From an uncultured Pelagibacteraceae bacterium (GTDB lineage: Bacteria; Pseudomonadota; Alphaproteobacteria; Pelagibacterales; Pelagibacteraceae), in assembly GCA_902566365.1 (NCBI GenBank), contig CACFIH010000002.1, positions 94,155-158,154 on the forward strand: a stretch of 64,000 bases of DNA. Direction: 5' to 3'. Positions 53,573 through 63,321 of the stretch are shown here, in pieces. The notes under the pieces were generated by a model. The model was not told the DNA's origin, searched no databases, and saw only the letters and a list, made by a program, of their open reading frames with translations. The translations under genes and the position numbers were made by a program. Numbering within the stretch: position 1 is the first letter of the stretch; each line of letters starts with the position of its first letter.

Positions 53573-55027
53573 ATGAGTGAAATTGCAAAAATAGATCAAT
53601 ATGGCTTTAGGGAATACGACGCACGTTGGATTTATGAAAAAGACATCAATTTAAAGGGCATAGAAAATTTAGGCAAAGGCTTAGGAACCCAAGTTATAAA
53701 TCATACCAATAAAGAAAACCCAAGGGTAATTGTTGGTCATGATTATAGATCTTATAGTGAGAAAATAAAAGAAGCATTTAAAAAAGGTCTAGTTTCGACG
53801 GGATGTTTTGTTGAAGATATTGGCCTATCGTTGTCTCCAATGGTTTATTTTGCACAATTTAAATTAAATGCAGATTCAATTGCTATGATAACTGCGAGCC
53901 ATAACGAAAATGGTTGGACGGGAGTAAAAATGGGTATCAAAAAAGGATTAACTCATACACCTGAAGAAATGAAAGAATTAAAAGAAATTACATTAGAAAA
54001 AAAATTTATTAGTGGTTCAGGAAAACAATCAAAAGTAAATGATTTTCAAAAGACTTATAAAGATGATCTTGTAAACAAAAAAAAAATTAATAAAAAAATA
54101 AAAGCAGTAGTAGCTTGTGGAAACGGAACTGCAGGAATTTTTGCACCCGATGTTCTTAGACAAATTGGTTGTGATGTAATAGAACTAGACTGTAATCTTG
54201 ATTGGAATTTTCCTAAATATAATCCTAACCCTGAAGATTTAAAAATGCTTCACGAAATCTCTCTGTCAGTTAAAAAAAATGATGCTGATATCGGTTTTGG
54301 ATTTGATGGAGATGGTGACAGAGTTGGTGTGATTGACAACAACGGGAATGAGATATTTTCAGACAAAATTGGATTGCTAATAGCTAGAAGTTTATCAAAT
54401 ACATACAAAAATTCTAAATTTATTGTCGATGTAAAATCAACAGGGTTATTTTCTAATGATGAAATTTTAAAAAGAAATAATTGTGATACAATGTATTGGA
54501 AAACGGGTCATTCTCATATCAAAAGAAAAGTTCATAATGAAAAAGCTTTAGCCGGTTTTGAAAAAAGTGGACACTTCTTTTTTAATCAACCACTTGGTTA
54601 TGGTTATGATGATGGTATAAATTCTGCTATCCAAATTTGTCACCTATTGGTTAATGAAAATAAAAAAATAAGTGAACTTAATAATGAAATTCCAAAGACA
54701 TATCAATCACCAACCATGGCCCCATATTGCGAAGATAAAGAAAAATATAAAATAGTTGATGATTTAATTGATGAAATAAAAAAGATAAAGTTAAGTAAAG
54801 TAAAAATTGATAATCAAGAAATAAAAGAAATCTTAACTGTTAATGGTGTACGATTTTCTTTTGAAGATGGTTCATGGGGATTAATTCGAGCATCATCAAA
54901 TAAACCATCTTTAGTGATAGTAACAGAAAGCCCCACTTCAGATGAAAGAAAATTAAAAATATTTCATTTTATTGATAACCTGCTTCAAAAAACCAAAAAA
55001 ATTGGTGAGTATGATCAAAAGATATAA
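53573..55027 (+). CDS. Phosphomannomutase/phosphoglucomutase
   Basis: ITASHNENGWTGVKMG, GFDGDGDRVGVID. Confidence 0.93.
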   Translation: MSEIAKIDQYGFREYDARWIYEKDINLKGIENLGKGLGTQVINHTNKENPRVIVGHDYRSYSEKIKEAFKKGLVSTGCFVEDIGLSLSPMVYFAQFKLNADSIAMITASHNENGWTGVKMGIKKGLTHTPEEMKELKEITLEKKFISGSGKQSKVNDFQKTYKDDLVNKKKINKKIKAVVACGNGTAGIFAPDVLRQIGCDVIELDCNLDWNFPKYNPNPEDLKMLHEISLSVKKNDADIGFGFDGDGDRVGVIDNNGNEIFSDKIGLLIARSLSNTYKNSKFIVDVKSTGLFSNDEILKRNNCDTMYWKTGHSHIKRKVHNEKALAGFEKSGHFFFNQPLGYGYDDGINSAIQICHLLVNENKKISELNNEIPKTYQSPTMAPYCEDKEKYKIVDDLIDEIKKIKLSKVKIDNQEIKEILTVNGVRFSFEDGSWGLIRASSNKPSLVIVTESPTSDERKLKIFHFIDNLLQKTKKIGEYDQKI

Positions 55028-56146
55028 TTAAATATCTTTATTTTTTTCATCTTCAAGTTTTCGATTTTCTAATGTGTCGTTTTGTTCATTAGCAATATCA
55101 TTAATTTTGTTTAGCGATTGATCACTATAAAATTTTTTAATCAATTCTTCTTCTTTGATCTTTTGTTCTTGATCAAATTTGTCTTCCCATTCTTTTATTC
55201 GTCGATTTTCTTCCCTAATTCTCTCTTCTTCCTCAACTTTGGCCTTTAATGCAATTTGTTTTTCCTCTTCTATTCTTTTTTGTTTCTCCTCCTCTTTTCT
55301 CAATTCTTCTTGTCTTTCTCGTTGTTCTTTTTCTTTTCTTTGTCTTTCTGCTTCTTCAGCTTTAATTTTTTCCTCTTTTAATCTTAATTCTTCTTCTCTT
55401 TCTCTTTGAATTGCCTGTTCTTTTAATAATTGCCTTTGAAGCTCTTGTTGTCTGTCTATTTCAAGCTGTCTTAATCTATTTTCAGTTTCTCTTAATTTTT
55501 CTTCCTCATATTTTAATTTTCTTGCGGCTTCTCTAATTTTTTGTTCTTCGTCTAATCTTTTTTGTCTTTCAATATCTTTTAGTCGCAGCTGTTCTTGTCT
55601 TTGTTTCTCTTTTTCTTCTCTTGCTCTTTCAGCTTCCTGTTGTTTAAGTTTTATTTTTTCTTCTTTTATTTTAATCTTTTCTTCTCTGGCTCGTTGTCTC
55701 TCAAGCATCTTTATACGAAGTTCTTCTTCTTTCAATCTTCTAGCATCTTCACGAATTTTTCTAGTTTCTTCATCTTTTAATTTTTGTTGTTCAATTTTAA
55801 TTCTTCTGGCTTCAATTTTCTTTCTTTTTTCCTCATTTTTTCTAACTTGCTTTTCGTTATCTAAGATTAATTTTTTTTGTGCTATAATCTGTTTTTTTTC
55901 ATCTCTTATTTTGTTTAAGCGTTCTTTTTGCTCTTGTTTTTTTTGTCTTATTAATTCTTTCTTTTCATCTACAATTTTTCTTTTTTCAGCTCGTTTTTTT
56001 GCTTTTTCTCTCTCTTTTTTAAAATTATCATAATAATTATTTAACTTAGCTTTTGTATTCTTTATTACGTTATTAGATGGAATTTTAATTTCAGGTAAAT
56101 TTAACTTCTTTTTAAATAAATTTATCAAATTTTTTTTTTTACGCAT
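55028..56146 (-). CDS. Highly charged K/E/R/Q-rich coiled-coil protein
   Basis: 372 aa almost entirely charged helix-forming residues, no signal peptide. Confidence 0.8.
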   Translation of the reverse strand: MRKKKNLINLFKKKLNLPEIKIPSNNVIKNTKAKLNNYYDNFKKEREKAKKRAEKRKIVDEKKELIRQKKQEQKERLNKIRDEKKQIIAQKKLILDNEKQVRKNEEKRKKIEARRIKIEQQKLKDEETRKIREDARRLKEEELRIKMLERQRAREEKIKIKEEKIKLKQQEAERAREEKEKQRQEQLRLKDIERQKRLDEEQKIREAARKLKYEEEKLRETENRLRQLEIDRQQELQRQLLKEQAIQREREEELRLKEEKIKAEEAERQRKEKEQRERQEELRKEEEKQKRIEEEKQIALKAKVEEEERIREENRRIKEWEDKFDQEQKIKEEELIKKFYSDQSLNKINDIANEQNDTLENRKLEDEKNKDI

Positions 56147-56341
56147 AAATAAACTTACAATGTAAATCTCATTAAAATATGAGTCGAGTGTTTAAATTGA
56201 GTTTCTTAAAATTAGGTAATCTTACAACTTTAAATTCGATAAAAAATACAATTAAAACGTGTAATTTTATCAACAACTTATAAATTTTAAAAATTACATT
56301 TAATGAGAATCGTATAATAGATTTTTTTAAAAATTTTAATT

Positions 56342-56641
56342 ATGTTTAAAAGATTTATTTTTGCACTCGCTTTGATTTTGCTTAACAGTTGTGCTCCCAC
56401 TGGATCAGCTTTTTTAGGTCCAATTTTTACTGGTGCCAAAACAGGTAGCATTTTCCAAGCTTCTGTTTCATATGGAACGGGCAGAATAATGAATGAATTA
56501 GTACCAATAAATAATTCATTACAGCTTAATTACCCATCAAATAAACTTTTTAAATCAAAAAAAGAGCCTGTAATAATTGCACATTATGAAATTGATGTAA
56601 TAAATTTTTCTGAAATAGATGAGCCCGAACCACTTCCTTAA
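56342..56641 (+). CDS. Small putative lipoprotein
   Basis: MFKRFIFALALILLNSCAPTGSA lipobox-like. Confidence 0.7.
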   Translation: MFKRFIFALALILLNSCAPTGSAFLGPIFTGAKTGSIFQASVSYGTGRIMNELVPINNSLQLNYPSNKLFKSKKEPVIIAHYEIDVINFSEIDEPEPLP

Positions 56642-56710
56642 TAATTAACATTGTTAAAATTCAATTATTACGCGTTTTTTATAAAGCCAAGAATCATTTA
56701 TACTTTCCTT

Positions 56711-56746
56711 AAGGGTGGTAGAGGGAGACTGAAGCCGCCCTTTTTT
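56711..56746 (+). terminator. Candidate intrinsic terminator / hairpin
   Basis: AAGGGTGG - 16 nt loop - CCGCCCTTTTTT. Confidence 0.6.
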
Positions 56747-57530
56747 ATAATTCTGAGTATCTTAAAATAAAAACTGTACCAACAACATATAAAAATATTC
56801 CAAAATAAACTTGAAGTTTAGTCTTGTCTATTTTATGAGCCGCATTAGCTCCAATTCTAGCCATAAACATTGTTATTGGAATGAATATTAGAAATGCTGG
56901 TACATTAATAAATCCAATACTTAGTGGTAATTCAGTATTTAAAATTTCTCCTGAAAATAAAAAGCCACTAGCGCCGCATAAAGCAATTATAAAACCAATA
57001 GTAGCAGCACTTCCTATAGCTTTTTTAATAGGATAACCAAAATATTTTAAAATTGGCACATTCATAACCGCTCCTCCTATGCCCATAGGTGCCGAAATAA
57101 AACCTGAAATTAATCCAAAAATTACTCTGAAACGTAATTTAAATTCATTTTTACTAATCGTTTGTTGATTAGAGTTAATTAACAAATAAGTCCCTAAACA
57201 AAAAACAACTATTGTAAAGAAAACTATTAAAGATTTTGTTTTAGCCATTGCGGCAAAAGTTGTTCCAAGTAAAACCCCTAAAATAACAAATAATCCATAA
57301 GTTTTTACAATATTTAAATCTACAGAATTATGCTTATAATGAGTATGAACAGAAACTAGCGAGGTTGGAATTATAATTGCGAAGGAAGTACCAACTGCTA
57401 AATGCATTAAATAATTTCTATCAATCCCCAATGCTTCAAATATAAAAAATAGAAAAGGAACAGTTATCAACCCTCCACCTATCCCAAATAATCCTGCAAA
57501 AAAACCTACTGGGAAAGCAGTCGCTATCAT
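56745..57530 (-). CDS. TauE/SafE family sulfite exporter-like permease
   Basis: VGFFAGLFGIGGGLITVPFL and second GAPMGIGGAVMNVP repeat. Confidence 0.9.
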   Translation of the reverse strand: MIATAFPVGFFAGLFGIGGGLITVPFLFFIFEALGIDRNYLMHLAVGTSFAIIIPTSLVSVHTHYKHNSVDLNIVKTYGLFVILGVLLGTTFAAMAKTKSLIVFFTIVVFCLGTYLLINSNQQTISKNEFKLRFRVIFGLISGFISAPMGIGGAVMNVPILKYFGYPIKKAIGSAATIGFIIALCGASGFLFSGEILNTELPLSIGFINVPAFLIFIPITMFMARIGANAAHKIDKTKLQVYFGIFLYVVGTVFILRYSEL

Positions 57531-57579
57531 TAAAAATATATATATTAAATATTCATTTGATAAAATTGAGTTAAGCAGA

Positions 57580-58563
57580 TTAACCTACTCTTCTTTCAAC
57601 ATTATTATATTTTATCTTATCCATGATATGATCTATTTTTTTTACATCTGCATCACGAACACACATATTTTCACTTAGGTATCTTTTCCAATGACTTGAG
57701 CCAGATTGACCGTGGAATAAACCAAGTGTATGTCTCATAATTTGATTTAATCTAGTGCCTTTTTTTAATTCTTCTCTCACATATGGAATTAAATTTTCAA
57801 TTACTTCTTGTCTGCTTGGGATATTGTTATTATTAAAAATTTCTTTTTCAATTTCAGCTAATAAATATGGAGTATGATATGCTGCTCGCCCGATCATAAC
57901 ACCATTAGTCTTTTTAAGGTGATCTTTAATTTCATCAATAGAACTTATTCCTCCATTTATAATTATTTCATCCTCAGGAAAATCTTTTTTTAGATTATAA
58001 ACATAATCATATTTAAGAGGTGGAATATTTAGATTTTGTTTCGGTGTAAATTTACCAAGCATTGCTTTCCTAGCATGTATAATGAAAGTTTTAACACCTG
58101 TTTCTTTTAAAATAGAAATAAATTTGTAAAAATTTTCATAATTTTCTACATCATCATAACCAATTCTAGTTTTTATTGTGACTGGAAGTTGGGTCGCTGA
58201 CTGCATCTTGCTTAAACAATCGGCAACTAAATTTGGCTCTTTCATTAAACAAGCTCCAAATTTATTTTTCTCAACTTTTTTGCTAGGACAACCAAGATTT
58301 AGATTTATTTCATCATATCCGAAATCTTCCCCAATTTTCGATGCCTCTGCCAATAATTTTGGAGATGATCCTCCAATTTGGAGTGCTACTGGTTTTTCGT
58401 TTATATTAAATTCTAATAATTTTTTTTTATTTCCTCTGTTAATTGCCTCATCAACAATCATTTCAGTGTATAGAAGGGTATTTTTTGAAATTAATCTTAA
58501 AAAATATCTTTCGTGTCGATCTGTGCAATCCATCATTGGAGCTACAGATACTTTTCGGTTCAT
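57580..58563 (-). CDS. dusA: tRNA-dihydrouridine synthase A
   Basis: SVAPMMDCTDRHERYFLR, NLNLGCPSKKV. Confidence 0.93.
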   Translation of the reverse strand: MNRKVSVAPMMDCTDRHERYFLRLISKNTLLYTEMIVDEAINRGNKKKLLEFNINEKPVALQIGGSSPKLLAEASKIGEDFGYDEINLNLGCPSKKVEKNKFGACLMKEPNLVADCLSKMQSATQLPVTIKTRIGYDDVENYENFYKFISILKETGVKTFIIHARKAMLGKFTPKQNLNIPPLKYDYVYNLKKDFPEDEIIINGGISSIDEIKDHLKKTNGVMIGRAAYHTPYLLAEIEKEIFNNNNIPSRQEVIENLIPYVREELKKGTRLNQIMRHTLGLFHGQSGSSHWKRYLSENMCVRDADVKKIDHIMDKIKYNNVERRVG

Positions 58564-58585
58564 GTTTGAACTTTATAATATTTAA

Positions 58586-59116
58586 TTATGTATTTGAACT
58601 ATCAGTTTCATCCAAATTATCTTCGGATACTTGATTTTCACTTTTAGAAACTTCATCAAATGAAACTTCTTGTTGATTTTCCTCATTTGGAATTTCATTT
58701 TCAGATTCAGGTTGAGCAGTTTGTGATAGCTCAGCCAAATCTTCCTTGGAAACTTGAATTTTTTCTGGAGTTTTTCTTGCTCTTTTTGATGGTAATATTG
58801 GTGTCCCACTTTTTGAGATTTCACCTTTATATAAGTTTTCAAAATCATCACCCACTTCTTCATCAGCTTCTGATCCATCATCAACTTGTTCAATATGTTT
58901 TCTTAACTTATAAACAGCACTATCAGTTAAATCCTTAACTTTAATATTCTCTTCAGCTATTTCTCTTAGTGCTATTACCGTATTTTTGTCGTTGTCTCTG
59001 TTCAATGTTGGTTCTATACCTGAATTTAGTTGTGTTGCTCTTTCTTTAGCTACTAAAACTAATTCATAGGGACTATCTACTTTATCAATACAATCTTCTA
59101 CAGTTACTCTAGCCAT
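58586..59116 (-). CDS. rpoZ: RNA polymerase omega subunit with acidic C-terminal extension
   Basis: [27 protein letters not shown]; 176 aa. Confidence 0.9.
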   Translation of the reverse strand: MARVTVEDCIDKVDSPYELVLVAKERATQLNSGIEPTLNRDNDKNTVIALREIAEENIKVKDLTDSAVYKLRKHIEQVDDGSEADEEVGDDFENLYKGEISKSGTPILPSKRARKTPEKIQVSKEDLAELSQTAQPESENEIPNEENQQEVSFDEVSKSENQVSEDNLDETDSSNT

Positions 59117-59147
59117 GCGGAGTATCTATACAGTCAACAACTAAAAA

Positions 59148-60368
59148 TCAAGGAGATTTTTTTATAAATTCTGGATTTAACTTATTTTTTATAAAAAATA
59201 AGAGGGTTAAAGATGAAAGAATATACACTAATGAAACAAAGGCTAAATACTCTATAGAAAACCCTCGATCTATCAAAAACCCAAATAATGCTGTTCCAAA
59301 TGCAGTTGAGAAAACCATCAGTGCAGTTGTTAATGCCTTGATAGACCCAATATATTTAACACCATATATCTCAGCCCATGTTGAAGAACCCAAAACGTTT
59401 GCTAAACCATTAGAAATTCCGATTAGTCCTAGAAACACAAAAGATGTAAAAGGTGAATCAAAATAAAATAAAACTAATGTAGATATTAATAATGGAATAT
59501 TCATAAAAATTAGCAATTTTCTGCTAGTAAATTTATCTATTAAAAAACCTGATCCTAATAATGTTATTACAGAAAATATTGAATATGCCATAAACGATTG
59601 TGCAATTATAAAGGATCCCCATCCTTTAGACTCTGCAATAAATGATTGATAAACAAAAACACCTGTTGCAATCCATGGCATAGCTAGCATATTTAAGCAG
59701 ATAATATAAAACCTATAATCTTTAATAACTTCAATTCTTTTCCAATGTTTAATCTCTTTTTTTTGGTATTCATTTAATTCTTCATTTTCTCTCGACTCAA
59801 AATCTAAATTTCTTACTAAAAAAAATGAGGCTAATGGTAAAAAAATTAATATTAAAATTGAAATAAATATCCAAATATTTTGCCAAACCATAATAGAGAG
59901 TAAGTAAACAATTAAAACAGGTAAAATAAATTCAGCAGTAGAAAGACCAAACCATCCAATACTTAAAGCTTTACCTCTTGATTTAGTAAAGTATCGAGCA
60001 ATAGTCGTTGTGGCTGTATGGGACATAAGTCCTTGACCAGAAAATCTCATTAGAAAAACTGATATAAATAAAAAAGTGATAGACGAAATTTTTGAAAAAA
60101 CAAAACACGAAAATGACAAAAGTAAAGTCACATAAAAGGCAAATCTTAGAATATTTAAATCATCAATCTTTTTTCCCACCCAAATTAAAAGAAAACTACT
60201 CAATAGTGTTGCTGATGCATAGATTGAGCCAAATTGTCCATGAGTAATAGAAAGTGTTTCTCTAATACTTGAATTAAATAGGCCTAAAAAAAAACTCTGT
60301 CCAAAGCTAGAAAAAAATGTAAAGATAAATCCAAATATAATTACTTTTAAACTTAAACTATTAAACAT
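59148..60368 (-). CDS. Major facilitator superfamily transporter
   Basis: 12-TM-like hydrophobic pattern, MFS layout. Confidence 0.88.
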   Translation of the reverse strand: MFNSLSLKVIIFGFIFTFFSSFGQSFFLGLFNSSIRETLSITHGQFGSIYASATLLSSFLLIWVGKKIDDLNILRFAFYVTLLLSFSCFVFSKISSITFLFISVFLMRFSGQGLMSHTATTTIARYFTKSRGKALSIGWFGLSTAEFILPVLIVYLLSIMVWQNIWIFISILILIFLPLASFFLVRNLDFESRENEELNEYQKKEIKHWKRIEVIKDYRFYIICLNMLAMPWIATGVFVYQSFIAESKGWGSFIIAQSFMAYSIFSVITLLGSGFLIDKFTSRKLLIFMNIPLLISTLVLFYFDSPFTSFVFLGLIGISNGLANVLGSSTWAEIYGVKYIGSIKALTTALMVFSTAFGTALFGFLIDRGFSIEYLAFVSLVYILSSLTLLFFIKNKLNPEFIKKSP

Positions 60369-60376
60369 AAAAAATT

Positions 60377-61246
60377 ATGAGTTGTAATGTTGCTTTCATA
60401 GGTCTTGGTGTCATGGGTTATCCAATGGCTGGTTATATATCAAAAGGTGGCCACAATGTAACTGTTTTTAATAGAACAAAATCAAAAGCAGAAAAATGGA
60501 TTAAAGAATACAAAGGTAAAATGGCAGAAACTCCTGCTGAAGCTGCAAAAGATGCAGAGTATGTCTTCACGTGTGTTGGGAATGATAATGATTTAAGAGA
60601 AGTTACTTTTGGTGACAATGGTGCATTTAAAACAATAAAAAAAAGTGCCATCTATATTGATAACACTACAGCATCAGCAACAATTGCAAGAGAAATTTAT
60701 GAATATGCAAAGAAAAATGGATTTGGTGCATTAGATGCTCCAGTATCTGGAGGACAGGCTGGCGCAGAAAATGGTGCATTAACAGTTATGATCGGTGGTG
60801 ATCAGGCTGACTTTGATAAAGCAAAAGATAAAATTGATTGTTACAGTAAAAAAATGAAACTACTAGGTAAAGCTGGAAATGGACAATTAGCTAAAATGGT
60901 TAACCAAATTTGTATAGCAGGATTAGTTCAAGGATTATCAGAAGGGATTAATTTTGGAATGAAAGCTGGATTAAACATGGAAGATGTTATTGAAGTAATT
61001 TCAAAAGGTGCCGCTCAATCTTGGCAAATGGAAAATAGATATAAAACGATGATTGATAATAAATTTGATTTTGGTTTTGCAGTTGACTGGATGAGAAAAG
61101 ATTTAAAAATTGCAATGGATGAAGCTAAAAATAATGGTTCCCTATTACCTGTAACAGAACTTGTTGATAAATTTTATGGAGAAGTTCAAGGAATAGGTGG
61201 AAACAGATGGGATACATCAAGTTTAATTAAAAGATTTAGAAATTAA
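60377..61246 (+). CDS. NAD-dependent beta-hydroxyacid dehydrogenase (3-hydroxyisobutyrate dehydrogenase-like)
   Basis: FIGLGVMGYPMAGYISKGGH, LDAPVSGGQAGAENG. Confidence 0.91.
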   Translation: MSCNVAFIGLGVMGYPMAGYISKGGHNVTVFNRTKSKAEKWIKEYKGKMAETPAEAAKDAEYVFTCVGNDNDLREVTFGDNGAFKTIKKSAIYIDNTTASATIAREIYEYAKKNGFGALDAPVSGGQAGAENGALTVMIGGDQADFDKAKDKIDCYSKKMKLLGKAGNGQLAKMVNQICIAGLVQGLSEGINFGMKAGLNMEDVIEVISKGAAQSWQMENRYKTMIDNKFDFGFAVDWMRKDLKIAMDEAKNNGSLLPVTELVDKFYGEVQGIGGNRWDTSSLIKRFRN

Positions 61247-61249
61247 TGT

Positions 61250-61849
61250 ATGCAGCCGGCATACTATGAAAATTTAGATGAAATTCAGAATAAATTATGG
61301 TCTATGTTAGATAATGCAGTGACTGACAGGGGTTCACCATTTAGAATTCCAGTTTTTATGTGTGGTAATCAAGATGAAATTGATGGAAGAATAGTTGTAT
61401 TAAGAAAATCAGATAGATCAAATAATCTACTGCAATTTCATACTGATCTAAGATCTCCAAAAGTGGATATACTTAAGAAAAATGATAAAGCTTCATTACT
61501 TTTTTATGATAAAGAAGAAAAGATCCAATTAAGAGTTAAAATTAATTGCGAAATAAATAATCAAAATTCCACAACAGAAGAGTCCTGGAAAAAAACACAA
61601 CACATAAGCAGACGATGTTATTTAACTGACAGTCCTCCAGGAACTACATCAGAAAATCCAACTTCTGGAATGATTTCCAAATTAGAGGATTTTAATTACT
61701 CAATGGAACAAAGTGAAGAGGGTTACAAAAATTTTACGGTAATAAAATGTAAAATTAGAACTATTGAATGGCTATATCTTGCAGCCAAAGGACATAGAAG
61801 AGCAAAGTTTGATCTCAAAACAAACAAAAGTGCTTGGCTAGTTCCTTAG
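61250..61849 (+). CDS. Pyridoxamine 5'-phosphate oxidase-related flavin-binding protein
   Basis: GRIVVLRKSDRSNNLLQFHTDLRSPKV. Confidence 0.82.
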   Translation: MQPAYYENLDEIQNKLWSMLDNAVTDRGSPFRIPVFMCGNQDEIDGRIVVLRKSDRSNNLLQFHTDLRSPKVDILKKNDKASLLFYDKEEKIQLRVKINCEINNQNSTTEESWKKTQHISRRCYLTDSPPGTTSENPTSGMISKLEDFNYSMEQSEEGYKNFTVIKCKIRTIEWLYLAAKGHRRAKFDLKTNKSAWLVP

Positions 61850-61867
61850 AATAAGTTATATGTTCTT

Positions 61868-62233
61868 ATGGATTTTCAAACCTCAATAAAAACTTGTTTT
61901 AATAAATATGCTGTTTTCTCAGGAAGAGCATCGCGATCTGAATTTTGGTGGTTTTTTCTATTTGGCATCTTGGGCGGTATCGTTGCAGCAATCATTGATG
62001 TGATGATATTTGGCTATTCAGTTGAAGTTACAGGACCAATCGGTTGGATTTTTACTATTGTTCTTTTGTTACCTTCATTTGCTGTTGGAGCAAGAAGATT
62101 ACATGATACCGATAAAACAGGTTGGTGGCAGCTATTATATATAACCATTATTGGAGGACTATTGTTGATCATTTGGTTCGCGACGATGGGAGAAAAAAAG
62201 AAAAATAGATACGGCGCTCCAGTTAAAAAGTAA
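61868..62233 (+). CDS. DUF805-type membrane protein
   Basis: KYAVFSGRASRSEFWWFFLF, GARRLHDTDKTGWWQLL. Confidence 0.9.
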   Translation: MDFQTSIKTCFNKYAVFSGRASRSEFWWFFLFGILGGIVAAIIDVMIFGYSVEVTGPIGWIFTIVLLLPSFAVGARRLHDTDKTGWWQLLYITIIGGLLLIIWFATMGEKKKNRYGAPVKK

Positions 62234-62746
62234 TCAAAAAATTGATTTAGAGTATTTTTTCCAATTTTCTTGATAATGTTTGGTATTTTCTGCAACAGCT
62301 TTTTTTTCTTCCTCTGTAACTTCCCTTACAACCTTTCCTGGTGATCCTATGACTAAAGAATTATCCGGTATTTCTTTATTCTCTGTAATTAAAGCTTTTG
62401 CTCCTATAATACAATTCTTTCCTATCTTTGCATTATTAAGAATTACTGCTCCAATTCCAATTAAACTGTTGTCTCCTATCGAGCATCCATGAAGCATAAC
62501 CATATGTCCGACGGTCACATTCTTTCCAACTTTTAATGGATAACCTGGGTCAGTGTGTAAAACACTTCCATCCTGAACATTTGATCCTTCACCAATGTGA
62601 ATATTCTCAATATCTCCTCTAAGGGTTGCATTAAACCAAATGCTAGAATTCTTTTCTAAAGTAACATCACCTATTATAGTTGCATTAGGTGCTACCCAAT
62701 TTTCACCAGAGTTTTTTGGTTTTTTATCTTTTAAATCGTAAAACAT
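62234..62746 (-). CDS. Gamma-carbonic-anhydrase-like hexapeptide protein
   Basis: [43 protein letters not shown]. Confidence 0.93.
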   Translation of the reverse strand: MFYDLKDKKPKNSGENWVAPNATIIGDVTLEKNSSIWFNATLRGDIENIHIGEGSNVQDGSVLHTDPGYPLKVGKNVTVGHMVMLHGCSIGDNSLIGIGAVILNNAKIGKNCIIGAKALITENKEIPDNSLVIGSPGKVVREVTEEEKKAVAENTKHYQENWKKYSKSIF

Positions 62747-62766
62747 AATTTATATATTATTACATT

Positions 62767-63321
62767 ATGCCAATACAAACTCCAATATGCGATTTTGGCC
62801 AAAAGGCTCATGACTTTAGTCTTAAATCCACTGAAAACAAAATTATTTCATTAGATGAAGTAAAAGGTGAAAATGGAACTCTTATAATGTTTATCTGTAA
62901 TCATTGTCCTTATGTAAAAGCTGTTACAAAAGATATTGTAGAAGATTGTGAAAAATTAAAAGATTTAGGAATTAACTCTGTTGCTATATGCGCAAATGAT
63001 GCTGAAAATTATCCAGAAGACTCTTTTGATAACATGATTTTATTTGCAAAAAAAAATGAGTTTAATTTTCCTTATCTGATTGATGAAACACAAGAAATAG
63101 CAAAAACATATGATGCAGTATGTACTCCAGATTTCTTTGGTTATAATAAAAATTTAGAGCTTCAATACAGAGGAAGATTAAGAGAACTTAAAAATTTAGT
63201 TCCTGTAAGAGATGGTGAAAGTGATTTGTATAAAGCTATGAAGCAAGTTGCTGAAACCAATAAAGGTCCAGAAAATCAAACTCCAAGTGCTGGATGTAGT
63301 ATTAAGTGGAAAAATAATTAA
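62767..63321 (+). CDS. Thioredoxin-like (AhpC/TSA) redox protein
   Basis: MFICNHCPYVKAV, TPDFFGYNKNLELQYRGRLRE. Confidence 0.88.
   Translation: MPIQTPICDFGQKAHDFSLKSTENKIISLDEVKGENGTLIMFICNHCPYVKAVTKDIVEDCEKLKDLGINSVAICANDAENYPEDSFDNMILFAKKNEFNFPYLIDETQEIAKTYDAVCTPDFFGYNKNLELQYRGRLRELKNLVPVRDGESDLYKAMKQVAETNKGPENQTPSAGCSIKWKNN

Noticed and set aside
55179-55780. Ser/Phe-rich plus-strand ORFs opposite the coiled-coil gene
   Set aside because: Mirror of K/E codon bias on the opposite strand
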